Made by a program: the position numbers and the translations under genes. From positions 3,658,001 through 3,722,000 of the forward strand of contig NZ_CP062983.1 in the NCBI RefSeq assembly GCF_015500095.1: DNA of 64,000 nt, in the 5' to 3' direction. A model generated the notes under the pieces. The model saw nothing but the letters and a program-made list of their open reading frames with translations. It ran no database searches and was not told where the DNA came from. Positions 8,401 to 16,522 of this stretch are shown piece by piece (positions within the stretch are counted from its first letter, which is position 1; each line of letters begins with the position of its first letter). This DNA is from Phototrophicus methaneseepsis (GTDB taxonomy: Bacteria > Chloroflexota > Anaerolineae > Aggregatilineales > Phototrophicaceae).

Positions 8401-10778
8401 TCAGTTTGCCCGGCACCTGTCACTGTGAACCGTGCGGTATATGTACCAGGTTCATTGTACGTGTACGTCACAACGTTGTTGGTTGTGTTTTCTGGCGTGC
8501 CATCGTCGTTCAGGTCCCAGGCAAAGCTTTCGACAGTGCCGGATGCGTTGCCTGTGAATGTCACGGTCAACGGAGCATTGCCTGTTGTGAAATCAGCCGC
8601 AAAATCAGCTGATGGCGGTGTTAAGGCTTCAATTTGGATCGTGGTATTGACGACATCATCCCCACCGGGGCCGACGACTCGCAGCGTTGCGGTATATTCG
8701 CCTGCATCTTCATAGGTGAATTCTGGGCTGGTATCTGTGCTGTCGGTGATGCCATCACCATCAAAATCCCATTCGTAATTTGTGATTTCACCATAAGATT
8801 GGTTGGTGAATGAGACGGTCAATGGCGTGGTGCCTGCCGTAGGATCCGCTGTAAAGGCTGCTGTAGGCGGTAAGAACTCGATCACTTCTTCTACAGTGAT
8901 TTCAACGGAATGACTATCTTCGCCAACCGGGTTTGTCACAGTAAGTGATGCTGTGTATGTGCCTGCCTCAGCATATTCAAACGATGGGTTTGAGGCTGTG
9001 CTATCTGTAATACCATCGTCGTCGAAGTCCCAGTTGAAGGTCAGTTCATCGCCTGTTGATGTGTTTGTAAAGATGACATTCAAAGGAGCTTCACCAACGG
9101 TTGGGTTGGCATCGAAGTTTGCGACAGGCTCTTCCATAGGCGTCGTAACTGTGATGATTCTCTGGGCTGTCGCATTTCCACCAGAGCCAGTAGCTGTCAG
9201 TTTGACGGTGTACGTCCCGGAATTGATGAACTCAAAAGTGGGATTCTGTGCTGTACTGTCAGGTATCCCATCATTATTAAAGTCCCAGCTATAGCCGGTG
9301 ACATTGCCTGATGTTGTATTCGTGAAAGACACCGTTAGCGGGGCATTGCCTGTGTTTGTAGAGACGTTAAAGCCTGCAACAGGTGCATTAACAGGCTTAG
9401 ATGAAGTGATTTCTGCGGTGGTCGTACTTTGTCCGCCGGGGCCAAGGGCTGTCATGAATACCGTGAATTCGCCGGGTTGCTCAAAGACGTATGTTGGATT
9501 CCGGTCGGTGCTATCTGTGATGCCGTCTCCGTCAAAGTCCCATAAGATCATGGAAGTTTCGCCAGTGGTATTGTTATTGAACGTCACTGTTAAGGGGACG
9601 TTACCACTTGTGACACTGGGCTGGAAGCTTGCCACTGGTGCGGGGACTTGAGGATTCTCTACTGTAATCTGACGGACGGCTTGTGATGTGCCGCCAGGGC
9701 CAGATACCTGAAGGATGACGTTATAGGTGCCGACATCGCTAAATGTGTGCGATGGGTTTGCTTGCTGGCTTGTCTCGCCATCGCCAAAATCCCAGAAGCT
9801 CGACGTATAGTTGCCCGTTGTGGTGTTCGTGAAGCTTACGTTGAGCGGCGCTTCACCGCTTGTCGTACTGGGATTAAATGAGGCGTTTGGCGCGGATGGG
9901 CTCGTTACATTGATCTGGCGCGATACATTTGCCGTACCACCTGGCCCCGTGACACGTAAAGTTACGCTATAAACGCCTGGCGATTGGTAAGTGTGAACAG
10001 GGTTAATTTGATTGCTATTGCCTGTATCACCAAAATCCCAGGAGTAGCTGCTGATCTGCCCTTGTGATTGATTTGTAAATCGTACGACGAGCGGCGCGTT
10101 ACCAGATGTGCGATCTTGTGTGAATGAAGCGATTGGACGCGGAATCGTTGGCGTGCTTGTTGGTACTGGCGTTGGTGCCTGGTTCCGAACGCGGATATTG
10201 CCTGCTGTTGTTGTTTCCTGCCTGCCATCACGTAAGAAAACTCGCAAGCGCAACTGGTAAATGCCGTCGGGCGAGGCGGCAGTGTTCGTGTTCCAGATAC
10301 CCAGGCTGCCATTGAGCACTGGCGTCTGTATGATGCCGGTGATAGGGAACCATAGGTTGTTGGGGTTGGGGTCTGGCCCATATTCCAGGCGATATTGTAA
10401 GAAACTGGGGTGGCTGGCTGAACCAAGTACCTGCACATTGCCAGATGCTACATTGCCGGGAATAGGTGAGAGAATAATGATGCTCACCGGAGCCTGTGTT
10501 GATGTGGCGCCAGCAGGCAACTGCGCTGTTGGGAATGAGGAAATTGCAGTTGCAGCAGGCAGTGTCGGCAGCCCCAGCGGGGTTGCAGTGATGAAATCTT
10601 GTGTTGGAATGGCACCATCTGGCAATAAGGTGCGAGTAGGTGCTGCACCTGTTGCGGAAGGCGCAGGTGTTAGTGTTGCTTCTCCGCCGCCTGTTCCTAA
10701 GTTACAAGCGCTCAATGCCAGAGCACCAATGATGCTCAATATAATGAGCAAATAATGATTCCTAAAATGACGACGCAT
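5478..10778 (-). CDS. Giant surface lipoprotein: 15 PKD domains plus C-terminal TolB-like propeller
   Basis: 1766 aa. The signal peptide has lipobox ALSAC (Cys25), then a Thr/Pro/Ala-rich linker to about residue 90 and an Ig-like domain (about 95-200). Fifteen PKD domains follow from about 212 to 1496, each with an APLTVTFTN-type strand and WDFDGDG or WDFGDG. The last part (about 1500-1766) is a TolB/WD40-like propeller with repeated WSPDGTQLAFASDRNG-type blades. The last six PKD units are nearly identical. PKD arrays act as extracellular spacers or adhesion modules, and the WDFDGDG loops may bind calcium (inference). The protein is probably tethered to the membrane and projects outward. The gene is transcribed away from the two-component pair at 10955, with a shared intergenic region. 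No enzymatic domain is seen. Confidence 0.92.
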   Translation of the reverse strand: MRRHFRNHYLLIILSIIGALALSACNLGTGGGEATLTPAPSATGAAPTRTLLPDGAIPTQDFITATPLGLPTLPAATAISSFPTAQLPAGATSTQAPVSIIILSPIPGNVASGNVQVLGSASHPSFLQYRLEYGPDPNPNNLWFPITGIIQTPVLNGSLGIWNTNTAASPDGIYQLRLRVFLRDGRQETTTAGNIRVRNQAPTPVPTSTPTIPRPIASFTQDRTSGNAPLVVRFTNQSQGQISSYSWDFGDTGNSNQINPVHTYQSPGVYSVTLRVTGPGGTANVSRQINVTSPSAPNASFNPSTTSGEAPLNVSFTNTTTGNYTSSFWDFGDGETSQQANPSHTFSDVGTYNVILQVSGPGGTSQAVRQITVENPQVPAPVASFQPSVTSGNVPLTVTFNNNTTGETSMILWDFDGDGITDSTDRNPTYVFEQPGEFTVFMTALGPGGQSTTTAEITSSKPVNAPVAGFNVSTNTGNAPLTVSFTNTTSGNVTGYSWDFNNDGIPDSTAQNPTFEFINSGTYTVKLTATGSGGNATAQRIITVTTPMEEPVANFDANPTVGEAPLNVIFTNTSTGDELTFNWDFDDDGITDSTASNPSFEYAEAGTYTASLTVTNPVGEDSHSVEITVEEVIEFLPPTAAFTADPTAGTTPLTVSFTNQSYGEITNYEWDFDGDGITDSTDTSPEFTYEDAGEYTATLRVVGPGGDDVVNTTIQIEALTPPSADFAADFTTGNAPLTVTFTGNASGTVESFAWDLNDDGTPENTTNNVVTYTYNEPGTYTARFTVTGAGQTDTATQEIVVNAPPQAPQPDFEADVTSGTSPLTVTFTNTTDPETYTALAWDFNNDGAVDNSTDNTVEFTYHEPGQYIAVLFLSRDGMTGSANTTITVTEPEAPEAPQTSFSAQPLTGTAPLSVTFTITTEAGTYTSLTWDFDGDGIADNTSDTSAEFTYDVPGDYDVTLTLDNDGANSSSTQTITVSEAAEPPVAAFTADPTSGTVPLTVTFTNTSTGTVDSLSWDFDGDGIVDNTTDGTATFTYDTAGDYNVILTVNGADTSDTISQVISVAAPAQPPVAAFTADPASGTAPLTVTFTNTSTGTVDSLSWDFDGDGTPDNTTDSTVTFAYEVAGDYNATLTVTGAGTSDTISQVISVAAPAQPPVAAFTADPASGTAPLTVAFTNTSTGTIDSLSWDFDGDGTPDNTTDSTVTFAYEVAGDYNATLTVTGAGTSDTISQVISVAAPAQPPVAAFTADPASGTAPLTVTFTNTSTGTIDSLTWDFDGDGIADNTTNDTATFTYDTAGDYNVTLTVNGAGTADVISQIVSVAAPAQPPVAAFTADITSGTAPLTVTFTNTSTGTVESFAWDFNGDGTPDNTTDGTATYTYNAAATFNATLTVTGAGTTDSTSQAITVSAAAEPPVAAFTADPASGTAPLTVTFTNTSTGTVESFAWDFNGDGTPDNTTDSTATFAYEVASDYNVTLTVNGAGTTETTSQTISVAAAEQQSAPTGDLAFVTDRDGNMEIYVANDDGSNPVNVTNDPSQDTDPAWSPDGTQLAFASDRNGNHDIYLLTIADMSLQQLTDDPAEDIQPTWSPDGSKLAFASDRNGDMDIFTMNADGSNQVSLTAETSDDRHPTWSHDNTRIAFQSDRTGNIDIFVLEAENPVNVVQLTADERDDTEPSWSPDSESIVYLSREDADEDVFLVNPISGETVRIMTNDTVESSPAWSADATQIMYVSDAQGDMDLYIMNADGTNAVQITTDGSNEFAPHLKS
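6290..7840 (-). repeat. Six tandem 258-bp PKD-coding repeats
   Basis: PKD units 10-15 of the giant lipoprotein are encoded by head-to-tail copies with an exact 258-nt period (86 codons). For example, the sequence ctgagccggagcggc starts at 7059 and again at 7317. Units 11 and 12 differ by only two residues (Thr/Ala and Val/Ile), which indicates recent duplication or gene conversion. Units 1-9 upstream are much more diverged. Confidence 0.9.
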
Positions 10779-10793
10779 TGTGCCATCCCTTAT

Positions 10794-10822
10794 TTGAGTT
10801 CCATGTAGTCAGACTCTATTAT
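10794..10822 (+). promoter_or_regulatory. Sigma-70-type promoter for the response regulator/kinase operon
   Basis: TTGAGT, a 17-nt spacer and TATTAT lie in the divergent region upstream of the response regulator, giving a leader of about 125 nt. The same AT block read on the minus strand (10823-10818) is TATAAT and could be the -10 of the divergent PKD lipoprotein gene, so the two promoters may overlap. Based on sequence match only. Confidence 0.5.
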
Positions 10823-10954
10823 AGCGAATGTTACGATTCTTTACCTGACGAGTCAAAGGCGGTTAGGCTTCGCAGAGAATCCTTTAAGTTACATCCTTCA
10901 AGATACGCTCATCTTAACTTGTGTCGGAGGATAGCTTCGGCTAAACTCGATGTT

Positions 10955-11656
10955 ATGAAAGCTTTAATTGTTGACGACGAACAAGATATTCGGGAAGCCC
11001 TTGGCCGTAAGCTGCGACGGGAGAATTTTGAGGTTGTGGCTTGCAGTAATGGCCTGGAAGGACTTCGGACATTCCATGCTGAGCGACCAGATATCGTCAT
11101 CCTTGATATTGTGATGCCGGGTGAAATGAATGGTTTGACGGTTGCGAAGCGTATTCGTGAAATTGCTGATACACCGATTATGATGCTTTCCTCACAGGCC
11201 ATCACAGAACAAGATATTATTGATGGCTTGAATTCTGGTGCGGATGAATATTTGATCAAGCCAGTCCGCTTAAATGAGTTTATTGCTCGTGTTCAAGCGC
11301 TACTGAGACGTTCTCAGGTTGCTGTCAGCCAGGCAGAGCAGGCATATGATGACGGGTACTTGAACGTTGATTTACATCGCCGACACGTGTATGTGCAGGG
11401 CCGGAAGGTCCACCTAACCCCCACTGAGTTTAAGCTTTTAGCGGTGTTGATGGAAAATTCCGGGCGGGTTGTTAACCAGCGGGATTTGTTGGAGCAGGTT
11501 TGGGGGCGCGAATATATTGATGATGTTTACTATCCGCGCGTTTATGTGAGCCAGCTACGCCGCAAAATAGAAGCAGATCCTGCGAACCCGGTCTATATTC
11601 TTACGGAACATCGCGTAGGATATCGTTTTGAAAAGCACAAACCTCATGTTGATTAA
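10955..11656 (+). CDS. OmpR/PhoB-family response regulator
   Basis: 233 aa from the ATG at 10955. The receiver domain (1-118) has the acidic pair DDEQ at 7-9, phosphoacceptor Asp51 in VILDIVMP, a Ser in MMLSSQ and Lys in YLIKPVRL. The C-terminal winged-helix Trans_reg_C domain (about 135-230) has the usual LTPTEFKLL and GRVVNQRDLLEQVWG motifs. It is a DNA-binding regulator phosphorylated by a partner kinase, almost certainly the kinase encoded 40 nt downstream. The frame is open further upstream (to 10778), but MKALIVDDE is the normal family N terminus. A GGAGG lies 24 nt upstream, too far to be an ideal ribosome site. The divergent PKD lipoprotein is a plausible target. Confidence 0.93.
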   Translation: MKALIVDDEQDIREALGRKLRRENFEVVACSNGLEGLRTFHAERPDIVILDIVMPGEMNGLTVAKRIREIADTPIMMLSSQAITEQDIIDGLNSGADEYLIKPVRLNEFIARVQALLRRSQVAVSQAEQAYDDGYLNVDLHRRHVYVQGRKVHLTPTEFKLLAVLMENSGRVVNQRDLLEQVWGREYIDDVYYPRVYVSQLRRKIEADPANPVYILTEHRVGYRFEKHKPHVD

Positions 11657-11696
11657 GTATGATCGTTCACCCTAACTTATCCAGTTGTTTGTAGCC

Positions 11697-13931
11697 ATGC
11701 TACCTATAAACCCTTTTATTCTTATCTTCAATGCTTGTGCGCTGGCGCTTTCGCTGGCGTTTTTGCTTATGGTTTTATGGTACGACGCCAAAGCTGTAGT
11801 AAACCAATTATTTGCTTTATTTTTGTGCTTTATGGTGCTCTGGAACCTGGGTGTGGTGCTTGGCGAGGCCGGTAAATGGATTGATTCACAAGGGTATATT
11901 GTTTCTATTGGGAATTTTGTTTCTCACATTGGTTATGTAGCTTCAAATGCTATTTTGTATGCCCTCATCATTAAGGTCATTGGGCTTGAGATCCGATTTT
12001 TCCGTCCGCTTGCTACGCTGGCAGTTGTGGTCATTATCAGTTACAATGCATTTCTCATAGTCAATGACACAACCCTTGTTGCAGAACAAGCACCACCTGT
12101 TAACCCGATAAGCATCCTTTTATTTTCAATTGTCTCACTTGCTTTGTTATGGCGATACCGACAAAACAACATTAGTTATGATTTTATGATTGGGTCACTA
12201 ATCGTTATAGCAGGGCAGGTTGCGAATTTACTGAATGCGTCGTTAGGCTTATCGGCGGTTGCCAGCTCTATAGCTAGCTTTGGTTCTCTCATCATGGGAA
12301 CAAGCATTATTCGTCAGACAATTATCTGGCCTTTACGTAACCGAGAATCTCAGATTAAAGCCATACATGAAGTTAATGTGGCTATTACCAAGCGCGCTAC
12401 AGAGACCAACGCACTTGATGAAATTGCTATCCAAGCAGCAAAGTGGCTCCAGGCGGATGCTGTTGGCATCTTCAAAAGTTCTGAAAGACAAATGCGTCTC
12501 GTTGCAAGCTACCAACTACCAGAGCGCCTGCTAAATTATTCCGTGCCCTATGGAGAGACAATCGTTGGTAGGCTTGCAACGGAGAATCAAACGATCTTCA
12601 TCCGACAATATAATACCCAGTCATACTCGGACGAAATGCAACTCAGTGATATCTTCTTAGATTCAGCAGTTATCGGGTCCGTTATTGCTGTGCCCTTAAC
12701 TTATGATCAAGATATTATCGGTGGACTGGTTATTATTTCCGGTCGGTACGGCAAAGTGTTCCAACTTGAAGATGTTCGCCAGAGTGAATTATTAGCTGCC
12801 CAGGCTGCTGTATCGATTTCTGTAAATGATTTGTTCTTACAGCAGAAGTCCTTATTGCAAAGCTTGACAGAAGCGCATCATCAGCTTCAGGGCGTCATCT
12901 CCAGCACAGAAAACCCTGTATTAGCGGTAAACCGGGCGCTTGAGCTAACTTTCGCAAACACAAAGGCTCAGGAAATCTTACAATTGGAGCCGGAAGATGA
13001 AGGCAAACCGATATACAAACTACTCGATATTGATGTGATTCCAACCGATTTTCGCAATGTCATTCGTGCAGCGCGCAGACATGAAACCTATATGTACTCT
13101 CTAAGTGTTGCTGATAGGGAATACATGTGCCACATTGGCAAGTTGGGGGACCAACGAATAGAAGGGTGGGTTGGTGTTCTCAACGATGTAACAGAGTTAA
13201 AAGAGCTGGATCGCGTTAAGAGTGAGATGATCCGAATGACGAGCCATGATCTTAAGAACCCCATTCAGGCAGCAATTGCTAATCTTGATTTATTACGCGA
13301 TGATATTGATAGCGAACCCCTGGAAGGGGAGAGTAAAACAGAGATTAATTTGTCGCTCGATAACATTGAGCGACAGTTAAATAACATGCACCGGATTATT
13401 AGCGGCATTCTTGATTTAGAACGAGTTCGGGCAAGTGGGCTGCATGGGGATGTCTGCTCTGCGAGAGATGTCGCTTTTGAAGCTGTAGATCAGTTAATGC
13501 TCATGGCACGTGCCAAGAATGTGACTTTAAAGCTAAATATAGGGGCCTCAAAGCTCTCGTTTGTTGGAGATCAAACCCAATTTGAGCGAGCCTTGGTTAA
13601 CGTTATTGAGAATGCGATTAAATTTACGCCTGAATATGGTCGCGTTGACGTAGATGTGTATAATGACGACGATGATATTTTATTTTCAGTGACTGATACG
13701 GGAATTGGCATCCCTGAAGAGATGCAGACCCATATTTTTGAACGGTTTTACCGGGGCGAACAACCGGGTGCTGAGCATATCAGTGGTACAGGACTGGGAT
13801 TGAGCCTTGTGAGAACCGTCATTGAGAAACATGCTGGACGAATATGGCTGAAAAGCCAGAGCGGCCAGGGAACAACATTTTTTATTGCTGTTCCGCAAAC
13901 AACACCTGATTTTTTGACGCCTGAAGCTTGA
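11697..13931 (+). CDS. 7TM-GAF-PAS sensor histidine kinase
   Basis: About 744 aa. Seven hydrophobic segments in residues 1-220 resemble the histidine kinase 7TM sensor region. A GAF domain (about 235-390), a coiled linker and a PAS-like domain (about 400-505) follow. HisKA has SHDLKNPI (His near 515), and the HATPase_c domain has N-box NVIENAIKF (about 636), DTGIGIPEEM and GTGLGLSLV. It autophosphorylates and should donate to the response regulator just upstream. The frame also allows a TTG start at 11685, but the ATG at 11697 puts the first helix directly at the N terminus. The signal sensed is unknown. The lack of a large extracellular loop suggests detection in or near the membrane, or through GAF/PAS ligands. 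Confidence 0.92.
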   Translation: MLPINPFILIFNACALALSLAFLLMVLWYDAKAVVNQLFALFLCFMVLWNLGVVLGEAGKWIDSQGYIVSIGNFVSHIGYVASNAILYALIIKVIGLEIRFFRPLATLAVVVIISYNAFLIVNDTTLVAEQAPPVNPISILLFSIVSLALLWRYRQNNISYDFMIGSLIVIAGQVANLLNASLGLSAVASSIASFGSLIMGTSIIRQTIIWPLRNRESQIKAIHEVNVAITKRATETNALDEIAIQAAKWLQADAVGIFKSSERQMRLVASYQLPERLLNYSVPYGETIVGRLATENQTIFIRQYNTQSYSDEMQLSDIFLDSAVIGSVIAVPLTYDQDIIGGLVIISGRYGKVFQLEDVRQSELLAAQAAVSISVNDLFLQQKSLLQSLTEAHHQLQGVISSTENPVLAVNRALELTFANTKAQEILQLEPEDEGKPIYKLLDIDVIPTDFRNVIRAARRHETYMYSLSVADREYMCHIGKLGDQRIEGWVGVLNDVTELKELDRVKSEMIRMTSHDLKNPIQAAIANLDLLRDDIDSEPLEGESKTEINLSLDNIERQLNNMHRIISGILDLERVRASGLHGDVCSARDVAFEAVDQLMLMARAKNVTLKLNIGASKLSFVGDQTQFERALVNVIENAIKFTPEYGRVDVDVYNDDDDILFSVTDTGIGIPEEMQTHIFERFYRGEQPGAEHISGTGLGLSLVRTVIEKHAGRIWLKSQSGQGTTFFIAVPQTTPDFLTPEA

Positions 13932-13941
13932 GAGTGATTAC

Positions 13942-14910
13942 ATGCCTGGAACGACGAAGACTTTTATAGCCATCGTTTTATTTCTCATAGTCATTTACCC
14001 AATCCAAACTCAAGAAAACACACCTACAGAAACACTGGAAGCTCCACAATCATTTCCAGACACAACAATCGCCGAAGCATTCAACCAAGACGACCTTTCT
14101 ATCCTAGTTGGAAACGTCCAGCGCCCGAACGGCATCACTTGGTTCAATGGGGACCTCTACACAGCGTGTAACGGCGATTGGACCTTATACCAAATTGATG
14201 ACACAACAGGGGAGACACAAACATTCATCTTCGGAGTGCAGGATGTCCATAGCCTCTACATGGAAGAAACCGAAGAGGGCTTTAATATATGGGCTCCTGA
14301 TTTTGCCACAAACCAAATTACATTAATAACCCAAGATCGCAGCAACCCAGATCCTGTTTCTGATTCCATCGAAGGTCCATGGGGTATAACGACCTTTGAT
14401 GAAGAAACTTTCCTGGTAACCAGCCTAAAAGACAACAGTATTATCCAAGTCAATAAATCTGGGGAGAGCAACCCATATCTTGATGGCCTACGCTCCCCAG
14501 CTGGTATTACTAGGGACGATAAATTTGTCTATGTTGCAAACAATGGTAGCGCAAGACGTGCTATTGAGTGGTTTGATCCATCAGAGGAAGAACCTGAATT
14601 ACAAAGTCTAGTGAACGGCCTACAAAACACCTCAAACTTAGTTCTAGCCCCCGATGGTTTGTTGTACTTCACATATGCTTTAGGAACACGAGGGGTTGTT
14701 GGACGTGTTGATCCTGAAGTCTGCCGTGAAGATGGCTGTATAAATGAGGACGTAGAAATTGTCCTATTTACAGAATTACCTGCTCCGCTTGCAGGGTTAG
14801 CCTTTTCAGATGATATGAGGTTGTTCGTACATGCCATCTACCGCCCAGAGATATACTGGGTTTCCCTGTATGGAACAGAGGACACTTCAACTGAAGGGGC
14901 CAATAGCTAG
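13942..14910 (+). CDS. Secreted NHL/SMP-30-like beta-propeller protein
   Basis: 322 aa starting 10 nt after the kinase stop, so probably the third gene of the operon. An N-terminal hydrophobic segment (about residues 7-22) is a signal peptide or anchor. The body has recurrent strands of the NHL/SMP-30 type (RPNGITWFNGDLYTAC, GPWGITTFDEETFLVT, SPAGITRDDKFVYVANNG, NLVLAPDGLLYFTYA), which suggests a six-bladed propeller. A Cys pair near residue 258 (CREDGC) could form a disulfide. No catalytic metal-site pattern is convincing. It may be an extracytoplasmic partner of the sensor kinase (inference from operon position only). Compared with its neighbours the gene is noticeably richer in A. Confidence 0.8.
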   Translation: MPGTTKTFIAIVLFLIVIYPIQTQENTPTETLEAPQSFPDTTIAEAFNQDDLSILVGNVQRPNGITWFNGDLYTACNGDWTLYQIDDTTGETQTFIFGVQDVHSLYMEETEEGFNIWAPDFATNQITLITQDRSNPDPVSDSIEGPWGITTFDEETFLVTSLKDNSIIQVNKSGESNPYLDGLRSPAGITRDDKFVYVANNGSARRAIEWFDPSEEEPELQSLVNGLQNTSNLVLAPDGLLYFTYALGTRGVVGRVDPEVCREDGCINEDVEIVLFTELPAPLAGLAFSDDMRLFVHAIYRPEIYWVSLYGTEDTSTEGANS

Positions 14911-14916
14911 TTTTTG

Positions 14917-14984
14917 TGGTGGCATTCTACTTGCCTAGGGGTTCCAGCAAGAGTATTCCTACCAAGGCAAGTAGAATGCCACCA
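14917..14984. terminator. Long inverted repeat at convergent gene ends
   Basis: Arms 14917-14936 and 14965-14984 are perfect 20-bp complements separated by 28 nt. The right arm lies inside the last codons of the small membrane protein gene, and its stop codon sits in the left arm. On the plus strand the repeat is followed by TTTT, and on the minus strand by CAAAAA. It probably stops or stabilises the plus-strand transcript ending at 14910, but the long loop is unusual for an intrinsic terminator. Confidence 0.55.
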
Positions 14985-15175
14985 TTTTGCAGCAGAATAT
15001 GAACAACTTCCCAGATCGGCTCCTCAGTCGCCAGGCCTGTTAGCCGAGCAAGTGTTGCCAACACAATTAAAACAATGCCAGCTAAAATAGGTAAGCCACG
15101 GTTCCGAGCTAACCAGGTCGACAAGCCACGAATTAGCCTTGTCAGAGCGTTGGATTGATCAATGCGCTTAAACAT
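14927..15175 (-). CDS. Small two-helix membrane protein
   Basis: 82 aa. A basic amphipathic N terminus is followed by two hydrophobic helices (about 29-48 and 58-78) joined by a short loop with TEEPIWE. The gene begins 13 nt after hflX and is probably the last member of the plsX-TPR-trmFO-hflX operon. I do not recognise a family. Its C-terminal codons form one arm of a perfect 20-bp inverted repeat, so the coding end and the transcript end are physically linked. Confidence 0.6.
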   Translation of the reverse strand: MFKRIDQSNALTRLIRGLSTWLARNRGLPILAGIVLIVLATLARLTGLATEEPIWEVVHILLQNGGILLALVGILLLEPLGK

Positions 15176-15188
15176 AGGTTACCAGCTT

Positions 15189-16502
15189 CTACGTATTCTC
15201 GTAAGCAAAATCCTGATATCGATCTTGTGCTGACTTCGGTATTTCAACGTCCAGTATCATGCCTTCAGCAGAGCTTTCTTGTGTCAGAACACGCCCAATT
15301 CTGTATAGTCTGGACACGAGATCGCCGCGCTCAAAAGGGATCTGAAGCGTAATACGCACAAGTTCCTGCGCAAAAACACGCTCGATTGCCTCTAGTAATT
15401 CGGGCACACCTTCGCCGGTTCTGGCAGAAATGCATACTTGCTCCCGATACATATCAGAATCCGGGAATTGCGGTGGCGTATCACCAGCCCATCGGTCAAT
15501 TTTATTCCATACCAATATTCGCGGCATGGATGGTACATCAATTTCTGCCAGTGTATCTTCGACGACATCGATATGTGCGACTACATTAGGGTGGGAAATA
15601 TCCACCATATGTAAGAGCATGCTCGCTTCTTGCGTTTCTTCCAATGTTGCACGGAACGCCGCAATAAGGGTCGTGGGCAGCTTCTGGATAAAACCGACAG
15701 TGTCAGTTAATAAGACTTGTCGTCCAGAAGGTAGGGCCGTCCGGCGTGTTGTTGGGTCCAACGTCGCAAATAGCTGGTCCTGGGCATAGACAGATGCATT
15801 TGTCAGATGATTGAGCAGGGTAGATTTACCTGCATTGGTATAGCCAACCAGAGCGATCACAGGAATGCCTGTCTTACGTCGCTGCTGCCGATGTTGACTC
15901 CGATGCTGACGTACACCTTCAAGATCGCGCTTAATGCGGTCGATCTTCCGGCCAATCTCGCGTCGGTCGACTTCTAGCTGCGTTTCACCAGGACCGCGTA
16001 ACCCCACACCGCCAACACCACTACCAGCAGCGCTACCACCAGCCTGACGCGCAAGGTGGGTCCACTGTCGGGTCAGACGCGGTAGGCGATATTCGTATTG
16101 AGCCAGTTCAACCTGAAGGGAACCTTCTTTTGTTTTGGCATGTTGTGCGAATATGTCCAAGATCAACGCAGAGCGATCTAGCAATTTGATGTCATTACCA
16201 AACACTTTGGAAATTTCGCGCTGATGGCGTGGCGATAGCTCATCGTCGAAGATAACAGCATCTGCTTCAAGCTCTTTAATCACAGCCTGAACTTCTTCGA
16301 GCTTACCACTCCCAATAAAGGTTGCTGGAACAATGCTATTTAACGTTTGTGTCGTTTGGCCGACGACCTCCATACCAGCTGTCTCAGCCAACAGAGCAAG
16401 CTCACTCAATGAATCCTGTAACGATATCACTGAATTTGTACCACGTACTTCTGCACCTACTAAAAAAGCACGCTCAACTTTGGGAAATTCGTTTTGATGC
16501 AA
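15189..16502 (-). CDS. hflX: HflX-family ribosome-splitting GTPase
   Basis: 437 aa. The N-terminal HflX domain (about 10-110) has the usual SGKLEEVQ and FDDELSPRHQRE segments, followed by a coiled linker with GGVGLRGPGETQLEVDRR. The G domain has G1 GYTNAGKSTL, a switch region ATLDPTTRR, G3 DTVGF and G4 NKID. HflX binds the 50S subunit and splits stalled ribosomes after stress. The start is a TTG at 16502 preceded by a good AAGGA eight nt upstream. It follows trmFO by 20 nt in the minus-strand operon. Confidence 0.95.
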   Translation of the reverse strand: MHQNEFPKVERAFLVGAEVRGTNSVISLQDSLSELALLAETAGMEVVGQTTQTLNSIVPATFIGSGKLEEVQAVIKELEADAVIFDDELSPRHQREISKVFGNDIKLLDRSALILDIFAQHAKTKEGSLQVELAQYEYRLPRLTRQWTHLARQAGGSAAGSGVGGVGLRGPGETQLEVDRREIGRKIDRIKRDLEGVRQHRSQHRQQRRKTGIPVIALVGYTNAGKSTLLNHLTNASVYAQDQLFATLDPTTRRTALPSGRQVLLTDTVGFIQKLPTTLIAAFRATLEETQEASMLLHMVDISHPNVVAHIDVVEDTLAEIDVPSMPRILVWNKIDRWAGDTPPQFPDSDMYREQVCISARTGEGVPELLEAIERVFAQELVRITLQIPFERGDLVSRLYRIGRVLTQESSAEGMILDVEIPKSAQDRYQDFAYENT

Positions 16503-16522
16503 AGGAAAAGTCCTTCGTCTAT

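Noticed and set aside
6391-9651. Several overlapping plus-strand frames of 75-235 codons across the PKD gene
   Set aside because: They are antisense shadows of the repetitive GC-rich PKD coding sequence, with low-complexity Val/Ser/Pro composition and no start signals.
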